A stretch of DNA of 35,145 nucleotides from Opitutaceae bacterium (GTDB lineage: Bacteria; Verrucomicrobiota; Verrucomicrobiia; Opitutales; Opitutaceae), in assembly GCA_005799525.1 (NCBI GenBank), contig SYGN01000060.1, forward strand, positions 1-35,145, written 5' to 3'. Shown here piece after piece: positions 7,243 through 15,598 of the stretch (positions are counted from its first letter, which is position 1; every line of letters starts with the position of its first letter). The position numbers and the translations under genes were made by a program. A model generated the notes under the pieces. The model ran no database searches. It saw nothing but the letters and a program-made list of their open reading frames with translations, and was not told the origin of the DNA.

Positions 7243-8289
7243 ATGCGCCGCCTCCTCGCCCTCCTCGACACCCCCGCCGGCCGCGCCGGCCGTTACGCCT
7301 GCTCTGCTCTCCTCGTCGCCGCCCTCGTGGGGAGCATCGACTGGCACCAATTCTCAGGCCTCCGCGGCAAATTCTCCCTCGCCCCCGTCGCGGGCGCCAC
7401 GCTCGTCGCCGGCATTACCTTTCCGCTGCACGCGTGGCGTTGGTGGCTCCTCCTCCGCGCGCAAGGCCTCACGCTGTCGCTTCACTGGGCCCACGTCGTC
7501 ACCTGGATCGGTAATTTCTACAACGCCTTCCTCCTCGGCGGACTCGGCGGCGACGCCGCCCGCGCCTTCTATGTTTGCCGCGACGCGCCCACATCCCCCC
7601 CTGGCACGAGCATCCCGCCCGTGTCGTCCACCTCCACCACCTCTCCCGTGTCCGCCTCGGCCGCCGGCCTCGCCGCCACTGTCCTCGACCGTATTCTCGG
7701 CCTCGTCGTTCTCCTCAGCCTCGCTGTCGTCACGTTACTGCTAAAACTGGATACCGTCGCCCGGCATACCGAGTTACGCCTCCTCCTCGTGCTTTGCGCC
7801 GCTCTCTCAGTGGCGAGCGTCGTGGCCTTTGTTTTTCTCTGCCGCCGTCCTCCGGCCTGGCTCGCTCGCGGTCTTGGCGAACAGCGGACCGCCACGCTCG
7901 CCGACATTTTCATCCGCGCGCGCGCGACTCCCTCTGTTTTTCTCTCCGCCCTCGTCGTGAGCTACGCTATCTGGCTCCTCGATTTCCTCTCCGTGTGGCT
8001 GCTCGCCCGCAGCGTCGGTTTTCCGCTCCCCTTCATTGAAGTCTCGCTCGCGATGTCCGTCGCGTATGCCGCCACCGTGCTGCCCGTGAGCGTCGGCGGC
8101 CACGGCATCCGCGAGGGCGCGCTGCTGGGCATGCTCGCTCTCCTCGGACTCCTCCCGGACGATGCCTCCCGCCAACTCGCCCTCCTCCTCGCCGTGCTCG
8201 TCTGGGCCGTGAGCGTGATCTGGAGTCTGTTCGGTGGAATCACCGCACTTTTTGCACGCCGCCTGCTGCCGTTCTCCGCCTCCCCATAA
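7243..8289 (+). CDS. YbhN/UPF0104-type integral membrane protein (lysylphosphatidylglycerol synthase TM region family)
   Basis: A 348-residue polytopic protein. Family signatures are the LHAWRWWLLLRAQG helix end, the GNFYNAFLLGGLGGDAARAFYV segment in the middle of the N-terminal half, ATVLDRILGLVVLL, and PVSVGGHGIREGALLGML near the C-terminus. Members are related to the flippase part of MprF and may move lipid-linked substrates. The start is ATG 7243; the frame stays open upstream to 6583 but only by crossing the divergent methyltransferase gene. Residues about 115-141 form a Ser/Thr/Pro-rich insertion between the GGDAxRAF and LDRxxGL blocks that is not typical of the family. The gap before it carries TCCTCAGTCCTCTCTCCC-like pyrimidine repeats. 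Confidence 0.87.
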   Translation: MRRLLALLDTPAGRAGRYACSALLVAALVGSIDWHQFSGLRGKFSLAPVAGATLVAGITFPLHAWRWWLLLRAQGLTLSLHWAHVVTWIGNFYNAFLLGGLGGDAARAFYVCRDAPTSPPGTSIPPVSSTSTTSPVSASAAGLAATVLDRILGLVVLLSLAVVTLLLKLDTVARHTELRLLLVLCAALSVASVVAFVFLCRRPPAWLARGLGEQRTATLADIFIRARATPSVFLSALVVSYAIWLLDFLSVWLLARSVGFPLPFIEVSLAMSVAYAATVLPVSVGGHGIREGALLGMLALLGLLPDDASRQLALLLAVLVWAVSVIWSLFGGITALFARRLLPFSASP

Positions 8290-8336
8290 GCCGTTGCCAA
8301 CGTCCTCACCTCGCCCTTCCCTCCGCTCCCGAATCC

Positions 8337-10028
8337 ATGCGTTCCGCTCACCGCACGCCTCCCGCCGGCGGCGCCTTCTCCCGGCGTTTCACCGACTACG
8401 CGGGTATTTTCTTCGACGAATTTGCTCCTGATTCCGCCTGGATTCGCGAGTGCGGCACGATTCACCTCCCGCCGCTCGGCGGCGTCCGCGCCCTCGTGCT
8501 CCGCGGCGAAGTCCGCCCCCATCCCGACGCCCGCGGACTTGAAACCGCCGCGCCCGGCCTCGACGTTCTCCTCAACGACCGCCGCGTCGGCTCCGTCTTA
8601 GCCCTCATGCCCGGCCCCTGGGAAATCACCCTCACCCTCCCAGCCTCCCCTGACCCCAAACCCCAGAGCCTCACGCTCAACCTCCGCCTCACCGGCACCA
8701 CCGTCACCAACACCCTCGCGTGGCTCGGGCGCGTCTCCGGTCTCGCCTCGCTCCAACGCTTCCGCTCCCAAAACAAAAACCGCCAGCTCCGCCTCGTCAG
8801 CATCGCCACCCCCGAGGGCGAACTCATCTACGATTTCTCCGTCCGCCACGCGCCCTCTTCGTCCGCCTTCGCCCGTACCCACACCCAACTCGGACTCAAC
8901 ATTGCCGGCTTTCTCACCGCCGACCTCGGCGTCGGTGAATCCGCCCGCTGCATGGTCCGCGCCGCCGATGCCGCCGGTCTCCCCGCCGCCCTCGTCCCTT
9001 TCAAGCTCAAATGCAAAAATCGCCAAGGCGACCGGACCTACGCCTCTCGCCTCCAAGCCGACAATCCCCACGACGTAAATGTCGTTCACATTGATCCGCC
9101 CGCCTCGCGCGATCTTGACCACCACCACGGTCCCGCCTTCCGCGCCGACAAATACAATATCGGCTATTTCGCTTGGGAACTACCTGAGTTTCCCGACGCC
9201 TGGACAACCGCCTTCGACTACTACGACGAAATCTGGACGCCCAGCGATTTCGCGACCGCCGCCATCGCGCAGAAGTCGCCTCTTCCCGTGCTCACCATGC
9301 CGCACGCCATCGCGTTCAACCGCCCCACGGAAACCACCGCCGCCCTCCGCGCCCGCCTCGGCCTACCCGCCGACCCATTTCTCTTTCTCACCCTCTTCGA
9401 CCTCAACTCCTACGCCGAACGCAAAAACCCCCGCGCCGTCATCGCCGCCTTCCGCCTCGCCTTCGCCGCCGCCTCCGTACGGAGCGCCGGTTTCCCCTCC
9501 GCCCGCTCCGCCCCCGCCCTCGTCATCAAAGTCCAAAACGTCGCCGGTAACGAAGCCGACTTCGCCGCCCTCCGCGCCGGCGTCGCCGATCTCCCCGGCA
9601 CCATTCTCCTGACTGAAACGCTATCCCGCGCCGACATCTACGCCCTCGAAGCCGCCTGCAATTGCTTCGTGTCCCTGCATCGTTCCGAAGGTTTCGGCCT
9701 CGCCGTCGCCGAAGCGATGTATCTCGGCAAACCCGTTATCTCCACCGACTGGTCCGCGACCTCCGAGTTCGTCAACGCGTCCAACGGCTGCCCCGTCCGC
9801 GCCCCGCTCATCACGCTCGACCGCAATCACGGCCCCTACGCGAAAGGCTCCACGTGGGCCGACCCCGATCCCGCGCACGCCGCCGAGCAAATGCGCCGCC
9901 TCTTCGCCGACCCCGCTCTCTGCGCCGCGCTCGGCGCCGCCGCCCGCACGACTATTGAGTCCCGTTTCTCCCCCGCTGCCATCGGCACCCGTTACCGCCG
10001 TCGGCTCGAAGTCATCGCCACGTTCTGA
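8337..10028 (+). CDS. Two-domain GT4 glycosyltransferase with N-terminal beta-rich domain
   Basis: A 563-residue protein. Residues from about 175 onward form a GT-B, GT4-like enzyme: LNIAGFLTADLGVGESARCM at its start, WELPEFPDAW, ETLSRADIYALEAAC, then the donor-site block SLHRSEGFGLAVAEAMYLGKPVI. The first about 165 residues are different: alternating beta-type hydrophobic stretches (VRALVLRGEVR, GLDVLLNDRRVG, GPWEITLTLP), suggesting a carbohydrate-binding-like sandwich placed before the catalytic part. Start is ATG 8337, 47 bases after the YbhN-like gene, so the two are probably co-transcribed. Coding strand is extremely C-rich. Sugar donor and acceptor are not deducible. Confidence 0.85.
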   Translation: MRSAHRTPPAGGAFSRRFTDYAGIFFDEFAPDSAWIRECGTIHLPPLGGVRALVLRGEVRPHPDARGLETAAPGLDVLLNDRRVGSVLALMPGPWEITLTLPASPDPKPQSLTLNLRLTGTTVTNTLAWLGRVSGLASLQRFRSQNKNRQLRLVSIATPEGELIYDFSVRHAPSSSAFARTHTQLGLNIAGFLTADLGVGESARCMVRAADAAGLPAALVPFKLKCKNRQGDRTYASRLQADNPHDVNVVHIDPPASRDLDHHHGPAFRADKYNIGYFAWELPEFPDAWTTAFDYYDEIWTPSDFATAAIAQKSPLPVLTMPHAIAFNRPTETTAALRARLGLPADPFLFLTLFDLNSYAERKNPRAVIAAFRLAFAAASVRSAGFPSARSAPALVIKVQNVAGNEADFAALRAGVADLPGTILLTETLSRADIYALEAACNCFVSLHRSEGFGLAVAEAMYLGKPVISTDWSATSEFVNASNGCPVRAPLITLDRNHGPYAKGSTWADPDPAHAAEQMRRLFADPALCAALGAAARTTIESRFSPAAIGTRYRRRLEVIATF

Positions 10029-10161
10029 GCCCAGCGTCGGTAGATTTCTCGGCAGCGTCTTTTTCGCCGCGTTACCGCCGGCCTCGCCTCCCCGCCGCGT
10101 GGCCACCACCCTATCACCGGATCGATCCCCTCGCCCCCGCCCCCCCGGCTCACTACCTCCC

Positions 10162-13113
10162 ATGAAAATCCCCTCTCTGCTCAGCGTGTGCGTCGCCTTT
10201 TTCGCCAACACTGTCGTGCTGGCGTCTCTGGCGGCCGCGACGGCGACGCCCGGCTTGATCACGGGCGTGGTCGTGAATCTCGCCACGAAGGATCTCCTCG
10301 CGGGGGCACGTATCCAAGTCGAGGGCCTCCCCAGTGAAACGAGCAGCGAACGCGGGGGCGTCTTTACTTTTCCCGCTCCGGCCGGACCTTGCACCCTCAT
10401 CATTTCCTTTGCTGGTCTCGAGACGAAGCGCGTGGCCGTACTCGTCCCCGCGGGCGGCGAGGTGAGGGCAGAAGTCGGCCTCACCGCCGCAATTTACCAG
10501 CTCGAAAAATTTACCGTGAGCGGACTGCGCGAGGGACAGGCCTTGGCGATTCAGTTACAAAGCCAAGCCGACCATGCCAAAACCGTGGCCGCGACGGATA
10601 CCTTCGGCAACCCCGCCGCCAATCCCGGTGAACTCCTCATGCGCCTGCCGGGCGTCGCCGTGAACTTTGTTTCGGGCGAGACGGTGGAGATTTTTATGCG
10701 CGGCATGGGCACGAGCTTCATCTCGCTGATGACGGACGGGAATAATCTCGCCTCGTCTGTCGGGACCTCCTCAAGCCGCGATTTCCAACTCACCGCACTC
10801 GACACGGGCAATATTGAGTCCGCGGAAATTGTCCGCGCGCCGACCCCCGACATGCCCGCAAATGCGATTGCGGGTTATCTCAATCTGGTTTCCAAACGCG
10901 GTTTTGATCGGCGTGGCCGCCGCCTCGATCTGACGCTGGGTACGCGCTGGACCGATTTCTACGCAGGCAAGAGCCCGGCGAAAGATCCCGCTCAACTGGA
11001 CCTGATCACGGTCAATTATTCCGATGTCTTCAGCGTTTTTGGGGGCAAGAAAAACCTCGGAGTTGCCTTCAATGTCAGCCATCGCTCGGCACCAACGCTG
11101 ACGGACGCCGTGGGTGGCATCGGCGCCGCGGCGGCAGGCGCGGGACATGTGTTGCCCACTGCGACGAACGGGCTCACCTCGCCGCTCTTGCGGGCGATGG
11201 GCTCAGGTGAGACCTATGCGCCCACGCATAAGCAAAACCTCGGGCTTAACCTGGATTACAAGTTGGGCGACCGCTCCTTCATTTACCTCAGAAATACCGG
11301 CAACCTCAACCTGACGCCGGAGGTCGCGAGCATTTATCGGCAAACCACATCGACGACGGCCGCAGCCGCCAGTTACGAGCCCGGCAGCACCTACGAGTGG
11401 CAGCGCGCGTTGCCCATCGCGGGCTCCCGATCCGAAGTTTTCTCGGGGCAGTCCCGAAAAAAAGCGACCACCTATGCGGCGTCGACCGGACTCGAGCATA
11501 AACTCGCCGGCGGAGCGGGATTGCTGACCTTTGATGCGAGCTATTCGCGGGCGACGACGTGGTATCCTATTAATGCGGACATCATCGCGGATGTGACTGG
11601 CATCGGCTGGCAGATCGATCGGCGCAACCAGCCCGCGTGGTATCCGGCGTTTACCCAGACAGCGGGCCCCTCGATCTACGACCCCGCGAACTACACGCCA
11701 CGCTCCTATATCCGTCGCTCCTATCGGGCCCCGGCCGAGCGTATCGGGCTTCGCGCCGATCTCAGGCGCAATCTCGCTACCGCGATTCCCGCTTATTGGA
11801 AAGTGGGGGCCCGCCATGAGCTGGATCGGCGGGAACAGGATACTACTTTAGAAAACTACACCTTCACCGGAGCGCGCGGGATCACGCCATTTCTCGGAGT
11901 GCAATTCAAGCAAGGGGCCGGCCACTATGGACCATTCCCATTTGTCCTCGCGCCGGGAGCGGGCGGGAGTCGAGATCTGGCGGAACGACCGGACCTCTGG
12001 ACGCAAACCGCGGCCGATGCCTACAACAGCGTCACGAGTTCGCTGTCTGGGGACGCGCGCTTCGCCGAGGTGATCGACTCGGCTTATGCGCTGGGCGGGC
12101 TGACCTTGGGCAAAGTGCGCTTCCTCGGGGGCGTGCGCGCCGAACAGACCGAGAACACCGGGACCGCCTATCGTCGCAGGACTTCAGCGGCGGGCGGCAC
12201 CACCTCGCTTACGACCTTGCCGCCCGCACAAAATGCAGCGCGGGCGCGGGCCCAATTCGCGCTCGGACAATTCACGACGACCGGTAATTATGTGAATGTA
12301 TTTCCCGGACTCCATGTGGTGGCGGAACCCTGGTCGCGGCTACAACTACGCGCCAGTTATCACGCCTCCATCACCCGGCCAGCAGTGGGCAGCTTACTCC
12401 CCACCACCAACGTCAACGAAGAGACGCGGATCATCACCGCCGGAAATCCTGATCTGCGGCCCTACACCGCGGATAATTTCGAAGTGGCTGTGCAAAAATA
12501 TTTTGAGCCGGTCGGGCTCTTCGAGGTCAGCGTATTTTTGAAGGAAATTGCGAATTACACGCGCTCGATTGACACGGCGCTCATGGGCGGCGCCGACAAC
12601 GGTTTCGAAGGGCAGTTCAGCGGCTACACTCTCCGCCAAGTGCAGAATACGGGCAGCGCGCGCATTCGGGGTTTCGAAGTGAGCTACCAACAGCAGTACA
12701 CGTTTCTGCCGAGCTTTTGGCGAGGCTTCGGCTCGTTCGCCAACTTCAGCTACACGCAGGCCGAGGGAGATTTCGGCACGACGACCTTTCAGCGACAATT
12801 GGCGAACCAACGCCCGCGCGTCGCCAACGCCGGCCTGTCCTACGTCGGCCGCGGTGCGCAATTACGGCTCCTCGGAAACTGGAACGGCCGTTACTACCGC
12901 AGCGGGGAAGGCAATGCCTCCGTCTACAGCGACCCCCGGCTGATAGTCGATTTCAAGGCCCAATACCGGATCAACCGGCACTGCGAAGTTTATCTGGATG
13001 TCCTGAATCTCACCAACGAATTTAACCAAACATTTGTGCGTGACGGCGGCCTGAAATACAATTCTCAGAAGCAGGGCACGCTGTACGCGGCCGGGCTCAA
13101 ACTAACGTATTAA
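10162..13113 (+). CDS. TonB-dependent outer-membrane receptor
   Basis: A 983-residue outer-membrane protein. It has a signal peptide of about 28 residues ending near SLAAATA, a carboxypeptidase-regulatory-like beta domain (GLITGVVVNLATKDLLAGAR to VRAEVGLTA), a TonB-box-like EKFTVSG, then the plug (GELLMRLPGVAVNFVSGE, FMRGMGTSFISLMTDG, GYLNLVSKRGF). The long beta-barrel ends in NLTNEFNQTFVRDGG...GLKLTY. The open frame extends upstream to 9955 but ATG 10162 directly precedes the signal peptide. There is no SusD, sigma/anti-sigma pair or uptake enzyme beside it, so the ligand is unknown. Its G and C counts are nearly balanced on the + strand, unlike the C-heavy genes around it, hinting at a different history or expression level. 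Confidence 0.93.
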   Translation: MKIPSLLSVCVAFFANTVVLASLAAATATPGLITGVVVNLATKDLLAGARIQVEGLPSETSSERGGVFTFPAPAGPCTLIISFAGLETKRVAVLVPAGGEVRAEVGLTAAIYQLEKFTVSGLREGQALAIQLQSQADHAKTVAATDTFGNPAANPGELLMRLPGVAVNFVSGETVEIFMRGMGTSFISLMTDGNNLASSVGTSSSRDFQLTALDTGNIESAEIVRAPTPDMPANAIAGYLNLVSKRGFDRRGRRLDLTLGTRWTDFYAGKSPAKDPAQLDLITVNYSDVFSVFGGKKNLGVAFNVSHRSAPTLTDAVGGIGAAAAGAGHVLPTATNGLTSPLLRAMGSGETYAPTHKQNLGLNLDYKLGDRSFIYLRNTGNLNLTPEVASIYRQTTSTTAAAASYEPGSTYEWQRALPIAGSRSEVFSGQSRKKATTYAASTGLEHKLAGGAGLLTFDASYSRATTWYPINADIIADVTGIGWQIDRRNQPAWYPAFTQTAGPSIYDPANYTPRSYIRRSYRAPAERIGLRADLRRNLATAIPAYWKVGARHELDRREQDTTLENYTFTGARGITPFLGVQFKQGAGHYGPFPFVLAPGAGGSRDLAERPDLWTQTAADAYNSVTSSLSGDARFAEVIDSAYALGGLTLGKVRFLGGVRAEQTENTGTAYRRRTSAAGGTTSLTTLPPAQNAARARAQFALGQFTTTGNYVNVFPGLHVVAEPWSRLQLRASYHASITRPAVGSLLPTTNVNEETRIITAGNPDLRPYTADNFEVAVQKYFEPVGLFEVSVFLKEIANYTRSIDTALMGGADNGFEGQFSGYTLRQVQNTGSARIRGFEVSYQQQYTFLPSFWRGFGSFANFSYTQAEGDFGTTTFQRQLANQRPRVANAGLSYVGRGAQLRLLGNWNGRYYRSGEGNASVYSDPRLIVDFKAQYRINRHCEVYLDVLNLTNEFNQTFVRDGGLKYNSQKQGTLYAAGLKLTY

Positions 13114-13556
13114 AAAGGCCGAGCGAAACGAGGTCGGAGCGAGCCCAACGGTTTCCTCGTATCAACGCCGACCGACCACGAGAAGATTCGCAGCGCAGCG
13201 CAGAAACGACGGTGATGCCATGTGTTCGGCTACGGGTTTTTACGACGACGCACGAACGTTGCTGGATGCGATTTCGAATCCGCCGTCAGGAGTCAGGGCG
13301 GGGACATCCGTGAACGATTGACAGCCGGTCAGCGCGCGAGGGTTAGCGTGGAGGGGGGATTCACGCGAGTTTCTTTCGCCGCGCCCCTGACCTCAGCACG
13401 AGCATCTCTCGATCGGTCTCCGCCGACGCGACGCGTCAGGCGGACCGGCAACACGTCCGTCGCCGGGCTTGGCGGCCGGAAGGCGGGTCCTGCGCGGAAC
13501 CCACCATCGCGATATTCCGAGCCACGCTGCAGCGCCGCGTGACCGCGGTTGTTCGC
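13114..13556. other. 443-bp gap between convergent genes with one strong hairpin
   Basis: I find no credible gene here; the short open frames lack a family pattern. The clearest structure is a stem at 13419-13444: TCCGCC GACGCG, A, CGCGTC, (bulged A), GGCGGA. It lies between two converging genes and may act as a transcription end for both, but no T-run follows it on either strand. The gap is long for a convergent junction and could hold a decayed gene. Confidence 0.5.
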
Positions 13557-14615
13557 TCACCAGCTCCGGCTCCGCGTAGTTCCCGGCACCGCGACAAACC
13601 GCGTGTCCAGCCCCCTCCACTCGCTCCACGTTTCGCCGAAACTGATCCGCCGGTCGGGCGAACGGTTCACCCACGCCACCTCCGCAACTTCGCCCGGCGG
13701 CGTAAACCGGATACCCCAAATCGGATCGAACGCCTCTGTCGACAGCGAATACCGCATGTCGCCCAGCACGCCCGCATCCACCGGACTGCGCGCCACCCAC
13801 CCGTCACAAAACCACACCAGCCGCGCAAATGACCGCTGCCGGTCCCGCGCGCGCTCCGCCGTCGTGAGATCCTCCTCCCGCACCCGGGCCAACGCCCACC
13901 CCGCCCGCACCGTCGCCTCGCCGGTCAGCCCCACGCGAATACGGTCGGCATAGATTTTCCCCTCCCACACATAGAGCGCGCGCCACACGATCAGGTTGCC
14001 CAACGTCGGCATCACCTCGATCCGCTCCGGCAGATGGCCACGCGATGCCGCCACCGCCGCCTGCGCGCCTACGGCCCGCCCCTGTTGCACCACGCCCAAG
14101 GTCAAATAACTCGCCGCCACCGCGAGCCCCACCCCGGCCGCCGCGCGTTGCCCTCGCCACAACGCCACCACCAACCCGACCGCCAGCGGGAGCGTGACCA
14201 CCGGGTCCACCACCGCCACCACATCCCATCCATAGCGGCGATCCGTCAACGGCCACAGCAGCAGCGTCCCGTAACTCGTCGCCGCATCCAGTAAACAATG
14301 ACTGATCCACGCCACCAGCGCGCAGCCCCACACCGCGACAAAATTTCCGCGCCACCGCTCGCGCCACGGCCGATACAGCGCCAAAATCCCCACGACCACC
14401 GCCGCGCCCAGCGGGGCCAGCGGCAACGCGTGCGTGAAGTGCCGGTGATACTCCACTGCCACCAGCGGATCTGTCGCGCTCCCGATAAAAATATCGAGGT
14501 CGGGCGCGGCCCCCGCTGCCGCCGCCACTCCTGCCGCCGTTGCCCGCCCGAGCTTCCGGCCAAAGCCCACCCAGCCCAAGCTCGCTCCGAGAAGTGTGTG
14601 CGTCAGTGGATCCAA
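13557..14615 (-). CDS. YdjM-family membrane-bound metal-dependent hydrolase (DUF457-like)
   Basis: A 352-residue inner-membrane protein. Family marks are MDPLTHTLLGA at the N-terminus, APDLDIFIG, the metal-site-like HRHFTHALPL, and ISHCLLDAATSYGTLLLWP followed by DPVVTLPLAV. About five hydrophobic segments occupy the first 200 residues, followed by a soluble C-terminal half. The start appears to be TTG at 14615: an in-frame TGA lies about 18 bases upstream and there is no ATG or GTG between. The substrate of the family is poorly known. It lies 53 bases after the methyltransferase gene on the same strand, so it may be the last gene of that transcript. Confidence 0.85.
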   Translation of the reverse strand: MDPLTHTLLGASLGWVGFGRKLGRATAAGVAAAAGAAPDLDIFIGSATDPLVAVEYHRHFTHALPLAPLGAAVVVGILALYRPWRERWRGNFVAVWGCALVAWISHCLLDAATSYGTLLLWPLTDRRYGWDVVAVVDPVVTLPLAVGLVVALWRGQRAAAGVGLAVAASYLTLGVVQQGRAVGAQAAVAASRGHLPERIEVMPTLGNLIVWRALYVWEGKIYADRIRVGLTGEATVRAGWALARVREEDLTTAERARDRQRSFARLVWFCDGWVARSPVDAGVLGDMRYSLSTEAFDPIWGIRFTPPGEVAEVAWVNRSPDRRISFGETWSEWRGLDTRFVAVPGTTRSRSW

Positions 14616-14668
14616 GGCCGATGACGAAATTCACTCCAGCCTCCGACGCAACCCGCCGCGCCACGAAA

Positions 14669-15592
14669 TCACCGCGCCAGCTTCCGCAACCACATCTGCC
14701 CGCCACCACCGCGCGCGCACAGCGGCATGTGCTCGCGGAACCACGCGTGCCGGGTATTGAACAACCACCCCGTGAACAGTTCGATCCGATAGCATGGGTT
14801 GTTCATCAAAAACGCGCGGAGCAAATATTGCTCGTTCCACGCCCGTCCCTCGTCGAGCCACTCCCGCGGATACTCCAAGTTTCCCGCCACATCGTGGATA
14901 TGGATAATCACGCCCGGGGCCAAGATCGGCAGCACGTCGAAAAATAGCCGGTTTACATCGCTCCCTACTTTACTGACGTGCGATGAATCGATGAATAATA
15001 CATCATTTTCCCCGAGTGCCGCGAACGTCTCCAGCGGGACGTCCTGCACAATTTTCTCGATGAGCGTCACCCGCCTTTCATCACCCGCCCGCAACAACGG
15101 CCGCAACCGCGCCATGTCGGGATCGATGAACGAGAATTCCGGCGCCCCGATGCCGCCGTGATCGCGCGCATCCAGCATCGCCGCCGAACTAAAGCCCGAC
15201 CCCACCTCGATAATGCGCTGCGGCTGCGCCTCCCGCAGCATCGCCCACAACATGATCGCGTCGAAGTGCCCGTAGGACGGATTGTCCAAAAAGAACCGCC
15301 GCCCCTCGACCTCCTTTTCCGGATACGGTTGCTCGGAGTAGAATCGGGCGAAGCGCTCCAGCCGCGCCGCCTGCCCCGCCTCGTTCAAATCCACGTCCGG
15401 AAACGGGGGCCCGAAGCCGCCCCGCGCGAAGACGGCGGCGATTTCATCCCGCGACGGCAGCGGCGAATAAAAATGCCCCGGCGGAAAAAACCGCGCCCAC
15501 TCCGCCTGCTGCTCGCGCAACCGTGCATGGTCCCGCTCCAACCGGCGGAACTCCGGAAACCATCGCAAAATATCTCGCACGCCCAATCCCAT
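14669..15592 (-). CDS. Class I SAM methyltransferase (Methyltransf_24-like)
   Basis: A 307-residue cytoplasmic protein. EVGSGFSSA (129-137) is the SAM-binding loop, FIDPDM carries the acidic residue that follows, VLFIDSSHVSK is motif IV, and GVIIHIHDV a later strand. An N-terminal extension of about 100 residues with Phe/Pro-rich text (WARFFPPGHFYSPLPS) precedes the fold and may be specific for the acceptor. Genes of this type are common in surface-polysaccharide clusters, where they methylate sugars. It starts at ATG 15592, six bases after the stop of the membrane protein gene at 15599, so the two are co-transcribed. Confidence 0.85.
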   Translation of the reverse strand: MGLGVRDILRWFPEFRRLERDHARLREQQAEWARFFPPGHFYSPLPSRDEIAAVFARGGFGPPFPDVDLNEAGQAARLERFARFYSEQPYPEKEVEGRRFFLDNPSYGHFDAIMLWAMLREAQPQRIIEVGSGFSSAAMLDARDHGGIGAPEFSFIDPDMARLRPLLRAGDERRVTLIEKIVQDVPLETFAALGENDVLFIDSSHVSKVGSDVNRLFFDVLPILAPGVIIHIHDVAGNLEYPREWLDEGRAWNEQYLLRAFLMNNPCYRIELFTGWLFNTRHAWFREHMPLCARGGGGQMWLRKLAR

Positions 15593-15598
15593 GGTGCC

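Noticed and set aside
13222-13542. 106-codon open frame in the convergent gap
   Set aside because: Arg/Ser-rich, no motif, no ribosome site, and it crosses the hairpin at 13419.
13557-15592. Possible decayed gene remnants around the hydrolase and methyltransferase
   Set aside because: Both genes have full motifs and normal lengths; no frameshift visible.
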